From Sacculina carcini (lineage: Eukaryota; Arthropoda; Thecostraca; Sacculinidae), in contig OU696574.1 in the NCBI GenBank assembly GCA_916048095.2, positions 7,697,087-7,761,086 on the forward strand: a stretch of 64,000 bases of DNA. Reading direction: 5' to 3'. A program made the position numbers and the translations under genes. The notes under the pieces are model-generated. The model was given only the letters and a program-made list of their open reading frames with translations. It searched no databases and was not told the DNA's origin. The stretch's first letter is position 1, and the number at the start of each line of letters is the position of its first letter. Positions 1 through 13,295 of this stretch are shown here, piece by piece.

Positions 1-440
1 AACATGACACAAACAAGGGCAGACCACATCATTCACTAATCATACTACGAGTGACTGTCGAACCACTACCAGCTCAACACTAAAGGCAGATCGTTGAAAG
101 TAAAGAAATTACAGCGCGATAATCCTTCTGGGTTGGTTTTCATCCTACCCGAATTATAAAAAAGTACAGAAATGTATTCATTCAAAAGGTTTCGTGTAAC
201 CCCTTAACATTAAAAAATAGCAAATACAGTGTACCTCTAAACAGCGGAATACTCCCTTGGTCTCGATAAAATGCCTATCAAATACATGTTAATTAAATAT
301 CCAAATAGCGAAATATAACCCTCCGAATAGCGGAATAAGCGATGGTCTCCACTCATATACCACACCTCCAAATATATTGACTTCAGCATGTCGGCGACAA
401 GCTGACTTTTGCAAGCTGGTTGGTATAAACGAGTGATTTA
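1..440. other. Non-coding flank with repeat relic
   Basis: No coding or RNA signal is seen here. The second half carries a pogo-like repeat relic, listed separately. Confidence 0.4.
228..375. repeat. Dispersed repeat relic, pogo/Tigger-like
   Basis: The segment begins with a CAGTGTACCTCTAAACAGCGG-like end and contains several AAATAGCGGAA subunits. Words such as GGTCTCCACTCATATA recur near 9.1 kb, so it is a dispersed repeat. The end resembles pogo-type terminal repeats, but no transposase remains. Confidence 0.4.
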
Positions 441-1339
441 TTAGTCGGCTATAGACATAGGAATACGCACAGGCATATCATTAAGCATAGACAAACTAGG
501 CGACCGCCTAGGACCCCATATTGGTGAGGATCTCGCACAAGAATCATACAGGAATTCACACATACGTATTTGGGAACGTATCTTTTGGGCGCTTCCGGTA
601 CATGGGGCCACCTTAGGTAATAGTGCTTGTACTTTTCCCATGCTACTGGATTTGCCTGTAATTGATAATAATAATAATAATTAACATTGACAATTGCGAT
701 TACTATTGCATCGGAGACTAATGATGTGTTCAACACTGATGAAACGGGATTTTCCTGCAAACTGCAGTATATATCTAAACCAGAAGACAACGTCGTGCAG
801 CTGAATTATTTTCTGAGGTAATGAGATTGTTGGTAGAATGCGCTGCTGTGCTGGTATAAAGGCTGTGAGTATTGATTGACCGCTGTGTGTCGGTCAGATA
901 CAATCCAGAGGCAAGGCAAGGCAAATCCAATCGAACCCAGAACATCTCTCCAAACCAAACATTCTGGGAACGCCCCTGCACCACTGCGTAATATCAGCTT
1001 CCAGGACACATCACACTGAGGACATGATGAAACAGCCGCTTGAGCAAGCTGGATGATTAGCCGGCCGGTCGTTGCTCAATCCTTTCGCCAGGCCAAGGAC
1101 ACCCACACACACACACACACACACAACGCCCACCAGGACCATGTCCGCCGCAACACAACGTGAAATCAAATTCAATTAACCGACAACGGCGTGGCTGTCG
1201 TCGGAATCGTTGTTCAGGGAAAAAAGAACCGAGGGTCCCCACCCACAAACGACACACAGACCACCACCAGCAGAAAATAAACATGCGAATTAGACAGTAC
1301 ATATACACACAAATGCGTAAATACACACGCAACACAAGC

Positions 1340-1344
<5 letters not shown>

Positions 1345-1384
<40 letters not shown>

Positions 1385-1495
1385 TTCACGCAGTGCACGT
1401 ACGCGACTTTCACCGCCCGTGCGACCTTGAAACGGAAAGACGGAAAACATTGAACTCCACCACGTGTGTGTGTGTGTGTGTGTGTGTGCGTGTGA
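1345..1495. repeat. (CA)19 followed by (TG)n
   Basis: A pure CA tract (1345-1382) is followed 80 bp later by a TG tract (1464-1495). The two can pair as an inverted repeat. The intervening sequence shows no clear exon. Confidence 0.85.
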
Positions 1496-1699
1496 CACGC
1501 ATGTGGCCAGTTGTGTTTGTATGTTTGTGTGTCGACGACAGTGGCGACACCACAGACATACACACACGCGCGCATATACATGCATACAAATACACACACA
1601 GTGTCGTATGGAGTAAAGCCATGTAATGTAATGTAATGCAACGCGCGCACTTTACATTGCTGTTGTATGATATAAGACCTGCCGCAGCTGAAAACTTAC

Positions 1700-1762
1700 C
1701 ATATCACCGGCAGCGTTCATGACAAGAGCAGCAGACGCGGCGCCGACTAAACATGGACGCAC
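1700..1762 (-). CDS. Candidate internal exon, unknown gene
   Basis: Read on the minus strand, a 63-bp block lies between an acceptor (ggtgtacacag) and a strong donor (ATG followed by GTAAGT). In phase 0 at both ends it encodes VRPCLVGAASAALVMNAAGD plus a final M, an alanine-rich, helix-like peptide. The acceptor sits behind a TG-rich stretch, as in other candidate exons here. No family is recognised. It may belong to the same gene as the exon at 3651-3966, which ends in phase 0, but exons between them are not established. The call rests on splice signals and an open frame only. Confidence 0.42.
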
Positions 1763-1764
1763 CT

Positions 1765-3250
1765 GTGTACACCACCACTTGCACTAGCCTCCCACACGCA
1801 CACACCACGCACATCCGACATCTCACATTGCACAGTACAACATGCGACACACACAAAAGCTCAGATACACACAAGCACAAGCCAAACTTGCCAGAGTCCG
1901 CTAGGCAGCAACACAAACGATGACCGCACATCTGCTACTGACCGCCTGGCACATCACACACACACACACACACATGCCGGTGCTGACAACACGGCCGCCA
2001 GGTGGAGCTAGCAGTGATGCGCGGCTACAATGAGCAGATGAGCAGACACACACGTGCGTGTGCCTGTGTGCCTGCCTGCGTTCCAGTTCGCCCACGCCGT
2101 CTTCCCACTTCTCCACACGCTGTCCCTCTCTCTCTCTCTCTCTCTCTAGGTGTATGTTGCTCTATCGCTCTGTCTATCGGCAGCGTGTTTTTACAGCTGA
2201 TCCAATGACCGACAACATGCTAGGCAGCCAGTTTTCAGTCGATATACGATCGCATAGCAAAAAGACAGCATGTGAAAAAATAATTCACCGTGTTGATCCA
2301 TGAAGAAGTCTTGCCAAGATCAAAGTTTGCATATTCGTCCTTTTCTGTGCGTGTGATCAATGAAACAACCAGCAATGTACGAAATGAATCCAGCATTGAA
2401 ACAGTGACCGCGCCAGGGGGATTGGAGAGGCTGAAACCACCAAAGATGTACCAAAAACCCTTTGACCCCACTCCAAAAAAAACCTGACAAACATTTCCAG
2501 TATATTATCTCATGTTTCCCCAAGCCCCCGTCTTTCCCCAAGCCCGCGTCTTTCTCTTTAGCCCTCCCCTTAACCCCCCACCAGAAAAATCCTGGTCTAT
2601 ATTCGTATAATCAGTGGTCCTGTTAATCAGATTCTCTTTTTGCAACAGCAACACGGCTAGCGCACACGACTGGCTCAGCAGAACAAGCGGAACACGCAGA
2701 CACAGATATTTACGAGTTGAAAAAAGAGACCATAAGACCCCGCTGCCAAACTCGGAGCGTGTCATGGACAAATATTTATACAATTATTCACACATCAGAC
2801 ACGCGACATACATACATGAATAAAGTACAGTGTGTTTATGTGTGTGTATGTGTACGTGTGTGTGTATGTAAGTTTGAAAGTGAGTGTGTGTATATGTGTT
2901 AATCTGCAACACTGGTGCAACACACATCACATGCACAACAAAACACGCATTTCACAGAACAAGACGGGAAAACTACATCGTCAACGAAGCCAAAATGTCA
3001 ATTTGAGTCATACAGAAATATCAATACATACTATTCACAAAACAATGCCATCTGTCAAAACAACAAACATGAATGATAACCCAAGCCTGTAATCGGATCG
3101 TTTCAATCCACAATTCAATTATTTACGCACATAATTAGGGCATTCCCACTCGGTTTCATTGACACGCGTGTAAATTCACTCAGCTGAATTTTTCCCGCAT
3201 TCTACACACAGACATACAACTTGCATGTTGCATACAGAAAAACACAAACT
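1765..3250. other. Microsatellite-rich non-coding stretch
   Basis: CA, CT and TG tracts are scattered throughout, together with one MITE (2401-2600). Minus-strand peptides around 2000-2110 (RASLLAPPGGRVVSTG and VEKWEDGVGELERR) look exon-like but lack a convincing pair of splice sites. Confidence 0.4.
2401..2600. mobile_element. hAT-type MITE, CAGTGRC family
   Basis: The left end reads CAGTGACCGCGCCAGGGGG and the right end contains CCAGAAAAATCCTGGTC. It belongs to the CAGTGGCGGCGCCAGGATTTT family seen at least seven more times in the window. The copy is diverged and has no coding sequence. Confidence 0.5.
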
Positions 3251-3277
3251 TAAAAACTGGTCCTCTTCTCCGGAAAA

Positions 3278-3358
3278 CCGTTCAATTAGAGGTGCCGTTA
3301 AATTAGAGGTACCGTTCAATTAGAGGTACCGTTCAATTAGAGGTACCGTTCTATTTTT
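3278..3358. repeat. 17-bp tandem repeat, four copies
   Basis: The unit CCGTTCAATTAGAGGTA is repeated four times with single changes, then a partial unit. A related word (CCGTTCTATTTTTC) recurs near 3583. Confidence 0.85.
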
Positions 3359-3650
3359 CGACTAGCTGGGCAGAATTTTTAGAAGATACGGTAAATTTGA
3401 TGGATGAACTTATAATCAGGTAACGCATGCATATTTATTTAACAAAAGCCAAAAATAAGAAATGATTACTGGTAAGTAATCAAAAATTCACTAATAAAAA
3501 GTCAGTTATAGCTATTGCCAAAAGAGAAGAATTCATCAAAGTGACATTTAATAAGAATATGCCATTCAATCAGAATGTGCCGTTCTATTTTTCAATTGTT
3601 CCCCAAGGTGTGTTTCAAAAAGATATTTTAAGCTATATATGCATACACAC

Positions 3651-3966
3651 CTGGTGCATGGCCGGAGGCGAGGTAACGTGCAGCGGGTCGTCGTTCTGGT
3701 TGCCATGGAAACCCTCGACACTCGCGGCTGCTGCTGCTGTATCGGCCCTATCTGGCCGCACTGCACAACCAACCGTCTCCTCATGCTGACCGGCCGACAG
3801 CACGAGCGTTGACTGCTGCTGAGAGACCGGGTGCGACGTGTTGATCAGCTCGGCCAGCTGACTGATGCACACGTCCTCCAGTCGTCGGTGTCGACGCGTC
3901 GATCCCGACGATTTGGCCGACGCAGCCGTCACAGTCGTTCCGCCACTGCAGCTCAACGCAGATCCA
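3651..3966 (-). CDS. Candidate exon, Ser/Gln/Ala-rich protein
   Basis: On the minus strand a 316-bp frame is open between an acceptor (gtgccgtccag, behind a TG repeat and GTGTCTG tract) and a donor (CACCAG followed by GTGTGT). It encodes about 105 residues rich in Ser, Gln, Ala and Thr, including TVTAASAKSSGS, LEDVCISQLAELINTSHPVS and ETVGCAVRPDRADTAAAAAS. The low-complexity composition suggests an intrinsically disordered region with one short amphipathic helix (LEDVCISQLAELI). It starts with the last base of a codon and ends in phase 0. GC and codon use differ from the AT-rich surroundings. No known family is recognised. Other frames are shorter or less protein-like. Confidence 0.45.
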
Positions 3967-4218
3967 CTGGACGGCACAGACACGCCACCACACACACACA
4001 CACACACACATACATACACAAACACATTCACACGCACATGCACATAATATAATTTTGTTGATGGCAGAAATTACCTGCCTAATGGTTGTGCCCCATGGGA
4101 GTAATTGCGTTTGCCTTGGGACAAGAAGATGATTCAGCGAAATTATGATGAAAAATGTGACTGATGATGTTATAAGATGCACCAGCCGTTTGTATTGGCA
4201 TATCACGCCAACGAGATT

Positions 4219-4285
4219 GTTTCCATATATTGAGCTTGGTTCCATATATTGAGCTTCCATATATGTTTCCATATATTCAGCTTGG
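4219..4285. repeat. 19-bp tandem repeat
   Basis: TTCCATATATTGAGCTTGG and shortened variants are repeated about four times in direct orientation. Confidence 0.8.
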
Positions 4286-4308
4286 TAATTGTTATGTGTA
4301 TACATAGC

Positions 4309-4353
4309 ATGGGTGAATTGTTTGCGCCACACTTACGAACACACTTTCAGCAA
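4309..4353 (+). CDS. Weak candidate exon
   Basis: A short frame, MGELFAPHLRTHFQQ, ends at a strong donor (CAAG followed by GTGAGT) and follows an acceptor-like acatag. Only the donor is convincing. It lies opposite in strand to the nearby candidate at 3651-3966 and could equally be chance. Confidence 0.2.
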
Positions 4354-4878
4354 GGTGAGTGCGTGCGTGTGTACAGTGGTGTTTCTTCTGATTTTCTACT
4401 AATAAATTCCGCCAACTCTTCATGCTCCACAACAGCGCTGATAAACCTAATAAATTCAATTTTCCACTATATTGAATGTCAGAAATTTACTAATAACGGT
4501 AATAAACTATTTGGCATTGACAAAAACTACTGCTCAAGAACGTCACCACATGAACACGCCAACATTCAATCACAAGATCTTCCACAAGAGCAGCGGCGAA
4601 CTCCCAAGCGTCGGCCTGAACCAGGGGCCAGTCCTGGACAGACCAGAAGCCCAGCCCAAAAGCCCCATTGGAACCACGAGCAAAAAAACATTACGTCTGT
4701 AACTGAAAATTGTCAAATGTTGTTATGTGATGTTAGGTATCGTACGGATTAGTTCGCAATAATGGATATTCATGATAGGTAGCATAATAATTCTACCGAA
4801 TAATTATATAGCATAGTGAATCGTCATGAATCGTCATAGTGAATCGTCAACTGTTTTTCTCAAATGCATCTAGTAGAG

Positions 4879-5142
4879 CAGTGGTGCTTAATTTTTTAGT
4901 GTTCGCATCCTTTTCAAATAAGAAGTCAGTTCTCTCACCCCTTGGATTAAAATAAAAATACAAACGACGTAACCAAAAAAATTATTCAATATTAATTCAT
5001 ATAGCTAAATGTCCATTTAAGAAAATTATACAAAAAAGTACAGTACAAATATAAAGCATAATCAAAAACATATACTTTCTCTAATTTTTTCACATTTTCA
5101 CAGGATTGCTCGCACCGTTAAGAACCAGACTTGCACCCCCTG
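4879..5142. mobile_element. hAT MITE, CAGTGGTTCTTAA family
   Basis: The element begins CAGTGGTGCTTAATTTTTTAG and ends with GTTAAGAACC and GCACCCCCTG, giving imperfect terminal inverted repeats. Flanking octamers TAGTAGAG and TCGTAGAA agree at 6 of 8 bases, consistent with an 8-bp hAT target duplication. Related copies lie at 28619, 55658 and 63423. Non-coding. Confidence 0.65.
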
Positions 5143-5232
5143 TCGTAGAAAACGACGCACCACGACGTCCACGAGTTGTGCCATGTCGCTTCAAGCTTAA
5201 CCCCGTCACAAAATTCAAGAGTTGGCCATTAT

Positions 5233-6345
5233 TAGAGTTGGGAATTGCATGTGATAATTTTTGGCGTTTTGTTTTTATTATTCAATTTAAATATAATACG
5301 TGAATTCTGGACTCTCGTAGATTTGATTTTATTTTAAGCATGTATCTGGCAACATTCCATTGGGGAGCCACCTTTAGAGAGGCAAATTATTCGCAGTACA
5401 TGGCAAGATTTACCTTGATTGGGCAAGGTAAGATAGAAGCGTAGTGGCGGCGTCAGGATTTTCGGGAGGGGGCTAAGGAAGAAGATGCGGGGATTTGGCG
5501 AAACACTAGGAACTGCAATCGAAATGTTAAAGGTCAAGATTTTAGGGGGGCTAAAAAGGGCTTGACACATTTCGGGAGGGGATGGATTCAAGCCCCCTTG
5601 GTGCTGCCACTGTAGTGGTGCCATTTTGGAATTTTGTTTCGAGGCGCAGTGATCCTATGATTCGATTCTACATGTACGTTTGATATATTTCGAGTGAGCA
5701 GCCGATTTGTTGTGTTGCTCGAGCTGCGACTTGTGACCAGTGAATTGTGACTCTTCTTGTCAGACATGTTTTTCTGGGAAAATTCGACTTCACATTGAAT
5801 TCCTTCAATCTTTTAGCGTGACAATAAAGATTATATTGAATACGTTCCTAAAATGTAAATCCGAAGTACATGATCCTACCTTCCCAAAAACCAATGTCAC
5901 GTGTACCTAGCTTGGAGTGATTTGGTCTACATAGCGAGTTATTATAGACCCTCTGAATCCTCTGAATCCCGTTGCCACGCTGTCACGCCTCTTAAGACAC
6001 ACCCACAACCCATAGAGTAGGGGGTTGTGGTATACCAGGGGTATAACACAGTGCGACGCTTTTGATGTTCGGGCTTAAGAAGCTATATCAGGAACGTTGC
6101 TATATTTACTTTGTTAACATTGCTGGCATTGCTATTGTGCATTTATGCAGTGTTTGAGTGTATCATAACTTGTTGAATCCCTGATTTGTCTAATTACAAT
6201 TGTCAACAGAATGGATTAATTTCAGGCGCAACCTATATATTTGGAAAAATGTTCTTAATTAAAATGACATTTTATGTTTTGTTCGCTTAAAAACGGCATT
6301 TTATGTGAAAAAAATGTTTTTGTGATAAAAAAAATCCCAACTATA
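5233..6345 (-). mobile_element. Non-autonomous hAT element, copy A
   Basis: A 1.1-kb element has TIRs starting TAGAGTTGGG and ending CCCAACTATA. Flanking octamers GCCATTAT and GCCACTAT match at 7 of 8 bases, the 8-bp duplication typical of hAT. It is an inverted relative of the element at 24218-25283, sharing for example the GCCATTTTGGAATTTTG region. A CAGTGGCGGCG-type segment (5442-5612) sits at the same internal place in both copies, so it predates their spread or belongs to the family. Only decayed coding traces remain. Confidence 0.7.
5442..5612. mobile_element. CAGTGGCGGCG MITE nested in copy A
   Basis: It begins TAGTGGCGGCGTCAGGATTTT and ends GGTGCTGCCACTG, the TIRs of the CAGTGGCGG family. 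The homologous position in the 24.2-kb copy carries the matching end (GATCCTGGCATCAGCACTG). Confidence 0.6.
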
Positions 6346-6359
6346 GCCACTATCCTACG

Positions 6360-7485
6360 TAAATCACAATCAAACAAGTAAATGCTCCCTCGTTGATTTA
6401 TTTCACTTTCTAGGTGCTGAAAAAGCCCAGTGAATCACTACTAGTGTCAAATAAACCCGCATACTGCAGAACCTCTGGCTTGAACTGGCGGTAATACGGC
6501 ACAATGCATGCAATACACGCATTGTGAATACACGCATTCCAAGTCTGGATCATAATTGAACAAAGTTGCCAAGGCTGGTCTTCTCGTAAAATCAAATCCA
6601 CAGTAGAATGTGAATGTGAGAATTACGATTGTTCAACATTGCGTAATGTGCATTTGACACAGGTTTAACATACACATACATACGATATTACAATATATTA
6701 TCAGCAAGTAGTAATATAACTTCAGCGACAATAATTTCGAAGTGAAATCCGTGAGTAAGCAGCAAAAATCAAACTGTGACAGCAAAATATATTAAAATTT
6801 CGCAAAAATTTAGCGATTTTGTCATTCACGACATCATGGGATATAAAAATAATAACAATTAATGAAATATTTGTGTCTTGCAGCTGTGGTGTGGGGCGAA
6901 CAATAACGCTAGAACTTGCGCGTTTGTGGTGGAATTCACGCATGCGTGAACGTGTCACGCTTCAGCGCACACATACACACACACACACACACACACTTAA
7001 AAGCCTGAACAGCACATACAAGAGAACATAGGTGTACATAGAGAACATCACAAGGTCGAATGTTTGTGGAAGCAATACCGTCAAGAAAGCAACAAAAAAA
7101 GGCAATTTTATCCATACACAAGAGCATTGTGTATCAAATAGTTGTGTATGGCTCCAATTTATCCACCAGTTTTCCCTAGTGGTTCCCACATAGTTATCCC
7201 ATCATAAAACCACTTTCACGCAAAACACAACCAATACTAACGCTAGCCAATAACATTCGATGCAGCGATATACAGGTATGCGATAATGGCCCAGTTAAGC
7301 CATGCGATAGCGCTCAGTACATTCTATCTATGCAATAACCATTTCTATTCAACACCGAATTCGATGGTTTCAACAGTTCAACGACCGGATATTTTGACAC
7401 TGAGTGCCCGTGTATATATGTGTATGTGTATATATATATGTGTGTGTATGCATGTGTGTGTGTGTGTGTGTGTGTATTGAGTACG
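6360..7485. other. AT-rich, microsatellite-containing stretch
   Basis: No supported gene. Short CA and TG tracts lie near 6970 and 7415-7475. Confidence 0.4.
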
Positions 7486-7730
7486 AGTCAGCATGCAGCG
7501 GTATCAACAACCGCAGAACGCACACCATGTGTTATTGCACCAAGTTGGTGAAGAAGAACTGTGAAGTTGAGACAGACGCGAGCCTAGACGCGCATGAAGG
7601 CGGCGTCATGCGCTGCACCACAAGCCTCCCCGGCACGAGCAGCTGGCACCGCGCCTGAAACACGCTCACGAAGCAGAACAAAAGCAGTGATGGTGCAAAG
7701 TGCGAAGCGCAAGACGAACGGGGTAAACAC
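7486..7730. other. Exon-like GC-rich island, strand unclear
   Basis: A GC-richer block between a TG tract and a CA tract is open in several frames. Plus-strand readings include MQRYQQPQNAHHVLLHQVGE and MVQSAKRKTNG ending at a GTAAAC donor. A minus-strand reading follows a cgtgtttcag acceptor. I cannot choose between them. Confidence 0.25.
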
Positions 7731-7732
7731 AC

Positions 7733-7846
7733 ACACAAACTCTCTCTCACACAAACAAACACACAAACTCTCTCTCACACAAACAAACACAAACTCTCTC
7801 TCACACACAAACACACAAACACACACACACACACACAAGCACACAC
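7733..7846. repeat. CA/CTCT minisatellite
   Basis: ACACAAACTCTCTCTCACAC-type units of about 30 bp are repeated three times and run into a CA microsatellite. Confidence 0.8.
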
Positions 7847-8394
7847 ACACTGTAACCCCAGCCACGAAACAACTATCAATTAATTAATTTTGATAATCAC
7901 AATTTGTATTCGTACGAGTAGGCGGAGAGCATTCGAATAATTTGACAATTTCCGTCTTGTCAACCGCCTCTACTAATGACGCCAGAAATAGCGACCGCGA
8001 AATCTATAATAATAAAGCTCAACGTACATATGTGTGTGTCTGTCCACAACGGTACATTGGTGTATTAGTGTGCGTGCCTGTGTGTCGAAGCGGTTTTCGA
8101 ATGTGAATGTGTATCTTACCAATAATTGTAAATGATTATTAATAATAATTGTAAATAAATGTATTTGTAATTAGCATTTGTTTTTCTATTGATGTTTGTT
8201 TTTCACATTGACTCTATACACCGTGTCATTCAGTTGAGCGATTGCTAGACACTTAACTGCGAGAATGCCACCGCATCATTGCTGCCAACTGTTATTGCAT
8301 AATTTTGCGGTAGCGGAGCGCACACGCACACACACACACTCACACATACACACACACACTTACACATACACTCACACATACACAGTGACAGATA

Positions 8395-9460
8395 CTACAT
8401 AGTGGACCTCTGAAGGATTGTTCTGAGAATGACATGAATATAAACGGGAGTAATTGACCCTTGCATTTTGCTACATTAAATTAAAGTGAAATCAATTTTG
8501 TTAGACCGTATGACAGAGCTAATAGAAAATTAACGTAACCCCGCTCATTCGTGTTCTCAATTCTGCTGATACAACAGTTCACAAGACACTGGCTACATGA
8601 GTGCATGTCGGTTCGTATGCGTTTGTGTGTGTGTGTGTGTAGGCTATGCTTGCGCGTTTTGTTATTATTTTTGTGTAAATTGAGTGGACATATGTGCTCT
8701 CACACATGAGATCTGAGAACTGTGAAAAATTAAACTGTTGTCATAAGCGGGATTAGCGAAAAAAATCCTTGCTATATAAGGGCCAGCTATATGAAAGATA
8801 TGGTCTGACAAGATATGAGTGCGCCCCTTAAACACCAATTATCATCATCCTCATCATATGCAACATGTTGAAATGTTGACCCGCAATGCTAATTTGGTTT
8901 AAGTTTGATCCTGGTTTGTGATAGCCGCATACCGTCGATTCACGGTTAAAATAAGTATAAATTTAAGTACAGTCGACATTCCACACAACGGACCTCAAAA
9001 TAGTGCAACACTTCCTTGCTCCCGTTCAAAAGCCTACCAAATACATGTTTATCACTGCTCCAAAAAGCGGAATTTAAACATCCAAATAGCGAAATGATCG
9101 ATTGGTCTCCACTCATATAGCATACCTCCAAATAGCGGAAAACGAGGGTTCTGTGTGGTTCTTGAATAGAGAATGCATTGACATATACATGTATGCAACA
9201 TATTGACACAATTTTGCAACAGTAGAGCAACCACACATACACACACATACAAACTGACACACACATACATATACAAACACAATGTGCATGTGTATTCGTG
9301 CCTCTGAAAGATCGCTGTGAATGGGATGACTGGAAACAGAGATATTTGACGTTTGTCTTCTGCTGCATTATTTGTGTGTATGTGTGTCTGCATGTGTGGA
9401 CGAGTCCTTGTGAGTAAGACAATGCACCATTGGCTACATGAGCGTGTTTGTTGCAGTTGA
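8395..9460. repeat. Diverged local duplication and pogo-like relics
   Basis: Blocks starting GTGGACCTCTGAAGGAT (8402) and GTGCCTCTGAAAGATCG (about 9299) are each followed about 150 bp later by TGGCTACATGAG, suggesting an old duplication of roughly 0.9 kb. The segment 8970-9140 carries the AAATAGCGGAA repeat also seen at 228-375. No gene is supported. Confidence 0.4.
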
Positions 9461-9559
9461 TTTACGGTTCAAAATTACACTGCAATTTAATAGGTGTATA
9501 AAAAAGTAACATAACCGCACGAGGTTTTGTGCGGTTATTGTCGCTAGTTAACACATAAA

Positions 9560-10629
<1,070 letters not shown>

Positions 10630-10630
<1 letters not shown>

Positions 10631-12127
10631 AACATTTTTCAATAAATTACCTCGCAAAATCTTGATTGAGAAACGAGCTACTGAAAATTGCTAATTATCA
10701 TGGGACTAGAAAATATTATACATTTGTGCCCCCGTCAAACAAGAAGCACGAGGAGCAAAAAGATATTTGAACAGCTCACAATAAATAGACTCGTAGATCA
10801 ATATAGATATTTGAGTTGAATACATGTGCCAATAGGCACCATTTTCTGACAGCCACCCCGAATTCTGCACTAATCCAACGTCGCGACCCAAGCTTAGCAT
10901 AGATATATGAATTGTCCTTACCTGTAATGATTATGATTATTTAATCGTTATTCAATTCAATCATGGTCTGGTTTGATAAAATCAGGAGTATCACTTAATC
11001 TGCTTAGAATCCTGGGACTGAGCATCCTGTAATTTAATCATGTGACATGGTTGAAACTCCCCGGCAGAATATCAACCACAGTCAGAAGCGTGACCAGGAT
11101 ATCAGACACTGGGGGAAAATGGTACCAGAATTGCTTCAACCAGTCAAAACATTGGCTAACAGCAATATCAAGCAATAATTATCAACCAATGAATTCAATA
11201 ATTAAATTTGCTAGCTGCACATCATCTTCAAGAGAACTAAATTCATTATTTGTGAGCACTTCGCTCCTCTACTGCGCACATGTATACACAAAATGTGAAC
11301 ACAACATTTGGCACAACTGACAAGAACATGAATCCATTCCTGCATAAAAAACTCGCTACACAACCAAATAATTCCGGCTGCAACAAGCTGGGCCTATTAC
11401 ACTCGCGTGGTCACAGGTAGCATATCATTCAGCACACACACACATAGAACTTGCCAGGGCGCACCTGTGACAATGTGCTGACCTTGTATAAGCGGATAAG
11501 ATTGCCGCTTTTGGCCACTCAACCCCGCCGCGGGGGCCAACCACACAGAGCATCACGGGACCGTCTCACACACGCACACGCACACACACGCATTACGTCC
11601 CACTCAAGCAGCAATAAACGACGATTTCACCATGTCAGCATTCCAACATTCCACACACACACACATACACACATACATACAAGCTCGATGCATGAAAACA
11701 TATCAGAGCGATCCGCTGTGAAGGAAGAGCGGGGACATGTTAAGAGAGAGAGAGAGAGAGAGGATGAGAGGACGGGGGAAGAGTTAGGACAATGGACAGT
11801 GAAAGTGGTCAAATAAGATTTCCACCATTCAGTTGAAACAGACCAAGCAGAAAGGCACACGCGAGTATGACTGTAATACGCAGCAAGTAGCACACAAAAC
11901 ACATACACATGTACACAAACACATACACAAAGCTCATTCACACAATATACATTAAACATTGTGTACAGCTGACAAGAAACAAGCACACACATAAAATAAA
12001 AGCACACACACACACACACAAGTGGAGAACAGAATTGCTGATTTGCTCTATTGTTACCAGCGCTACATTGCAACCAATCAAAACATACGCATTGGATAAA
12101 TAAAAATACACCAACACACACACGAAT

Positions 12128-12160
<33 letters not shown>

Positions 12161-12510
12161 CGCACACAAGGACAATGAAACAGACACGTGCTCAAAAAGG
12201 TATCTAACAAATGCCTAGACTACTCTCAAGACCGAGTCAGTTGGAATTGATTTCTTCATGTTGAACCTTGATAAATGAATCAACCTAATGATTCGCAGTT
12301 AAAGTTGGCTGCATGCCAGTGACGATTAGTCACACGCATTCACGATGCAATACAAACTAAAACAAACGTCCATCAAAAAACTACACAAAATACACCAAAC
12401 ACTATGTAGAAAACACTAGATCGAAACACTAAGCACACCAATACAGACTGATATTTCACGGAAGTAAAGCAGAACAAATTATTATCATTATAATTACCGC
12501 ATAAAACGAT
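10630..12510. other. No supported gene
   Basis: Mostly AT-rich sequence with CA tracts. A minus-strand peptide (GPRGGVEWPKAAILSAYTR, about 11.48-11.55 kb) ends at a possible GTCAGC donor but lacks a clear acceptor. Confidence 0.35.
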
Positions 12511-12515
12511 CAAAG

Positions 12516-12690
12516 TAGTGGCGGCGCCAGGATTTTCCAGTGGCAGGGCTAAGGAAAAAGATGCGGGGCTTGGCGAAACATAAGCAACTACACTCGAGAT
12601 GTTCATGGTCAGCATTTTTCAGTGTTCAAGGGGGGGGGGGGGGTTGGCCCACTTTTGGGGAGCTTCAGTTCCCGCAAGCTACGTTATGCA
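12516..12690. mobile_element. CAGTGGCGG-family MITE, right end lost
   Basis: It starts TAGTGGCGGCGCCAGGATTTT, continues with family sequence (GGCGAAACATAAG) and a 14-G tract, and has no recognisable right TIR. Confidence 0.5.
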
Positions 12691-12932
12691 GCCCCTACAC
12701 ACCTTGCACGTGGGAACTGTGAAAACTGGACAATAGAAAAGAGGGAAGAGATACAGCAGATAAAAGAACAAATCACGGACTTAAAAGAACAGACACTAAC
12801 AAATATAGATAACGTTGAATAAGAAATAACAAAAGAACAACTAACAAAATGACTAAATACCACACAAATGGCCAAAACTTGCAGACTGTTGACTAGATGC
12901 GATGAATTCACAAACACAAACACGCACACACA

Positions 12933-12935
<3 letters not shown>

Positions 12936-13019
<84 letters not shown>
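12936..13019. repeat. (CA)42 microsatellite
   Basis: An uninterrupted CA tract of 84 bp. Confidence 0.95.
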
Positions 13020-13020
<1 letters not shown>

Positions 13021-13089
13021 GACAGGAGATAATGTTTGGAAGCCACTGCAACTGTTTTGCTCATGTTCGCTAGCCGTTGCAATGCAATG

Positions 13090-13264
13090 ACTTATGCCCG
13101 ACATTGATTACAATGACGCACACACTACTTGCAAACGTAGCCCCATTCTTCCATCTTGCTTACGTGTGAGTGTGTATATGTATGTGTGTGTGTGTCAGGC
13201 AGTTAGTACGTGTTTAATCGACTCAATACACATTTACACACGCACCACACATGCACGAATCCGA

Positions 13265-13295
<31 letters not shown>

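Noticed and set aside
12738-12820. Coiled-coil peptide (KREEIQQIKEQITDLKEQ) on plus strand
   Set aside because: Short, next to a truncated MITE, with a stop and no splice signals; not enough to call a gene.
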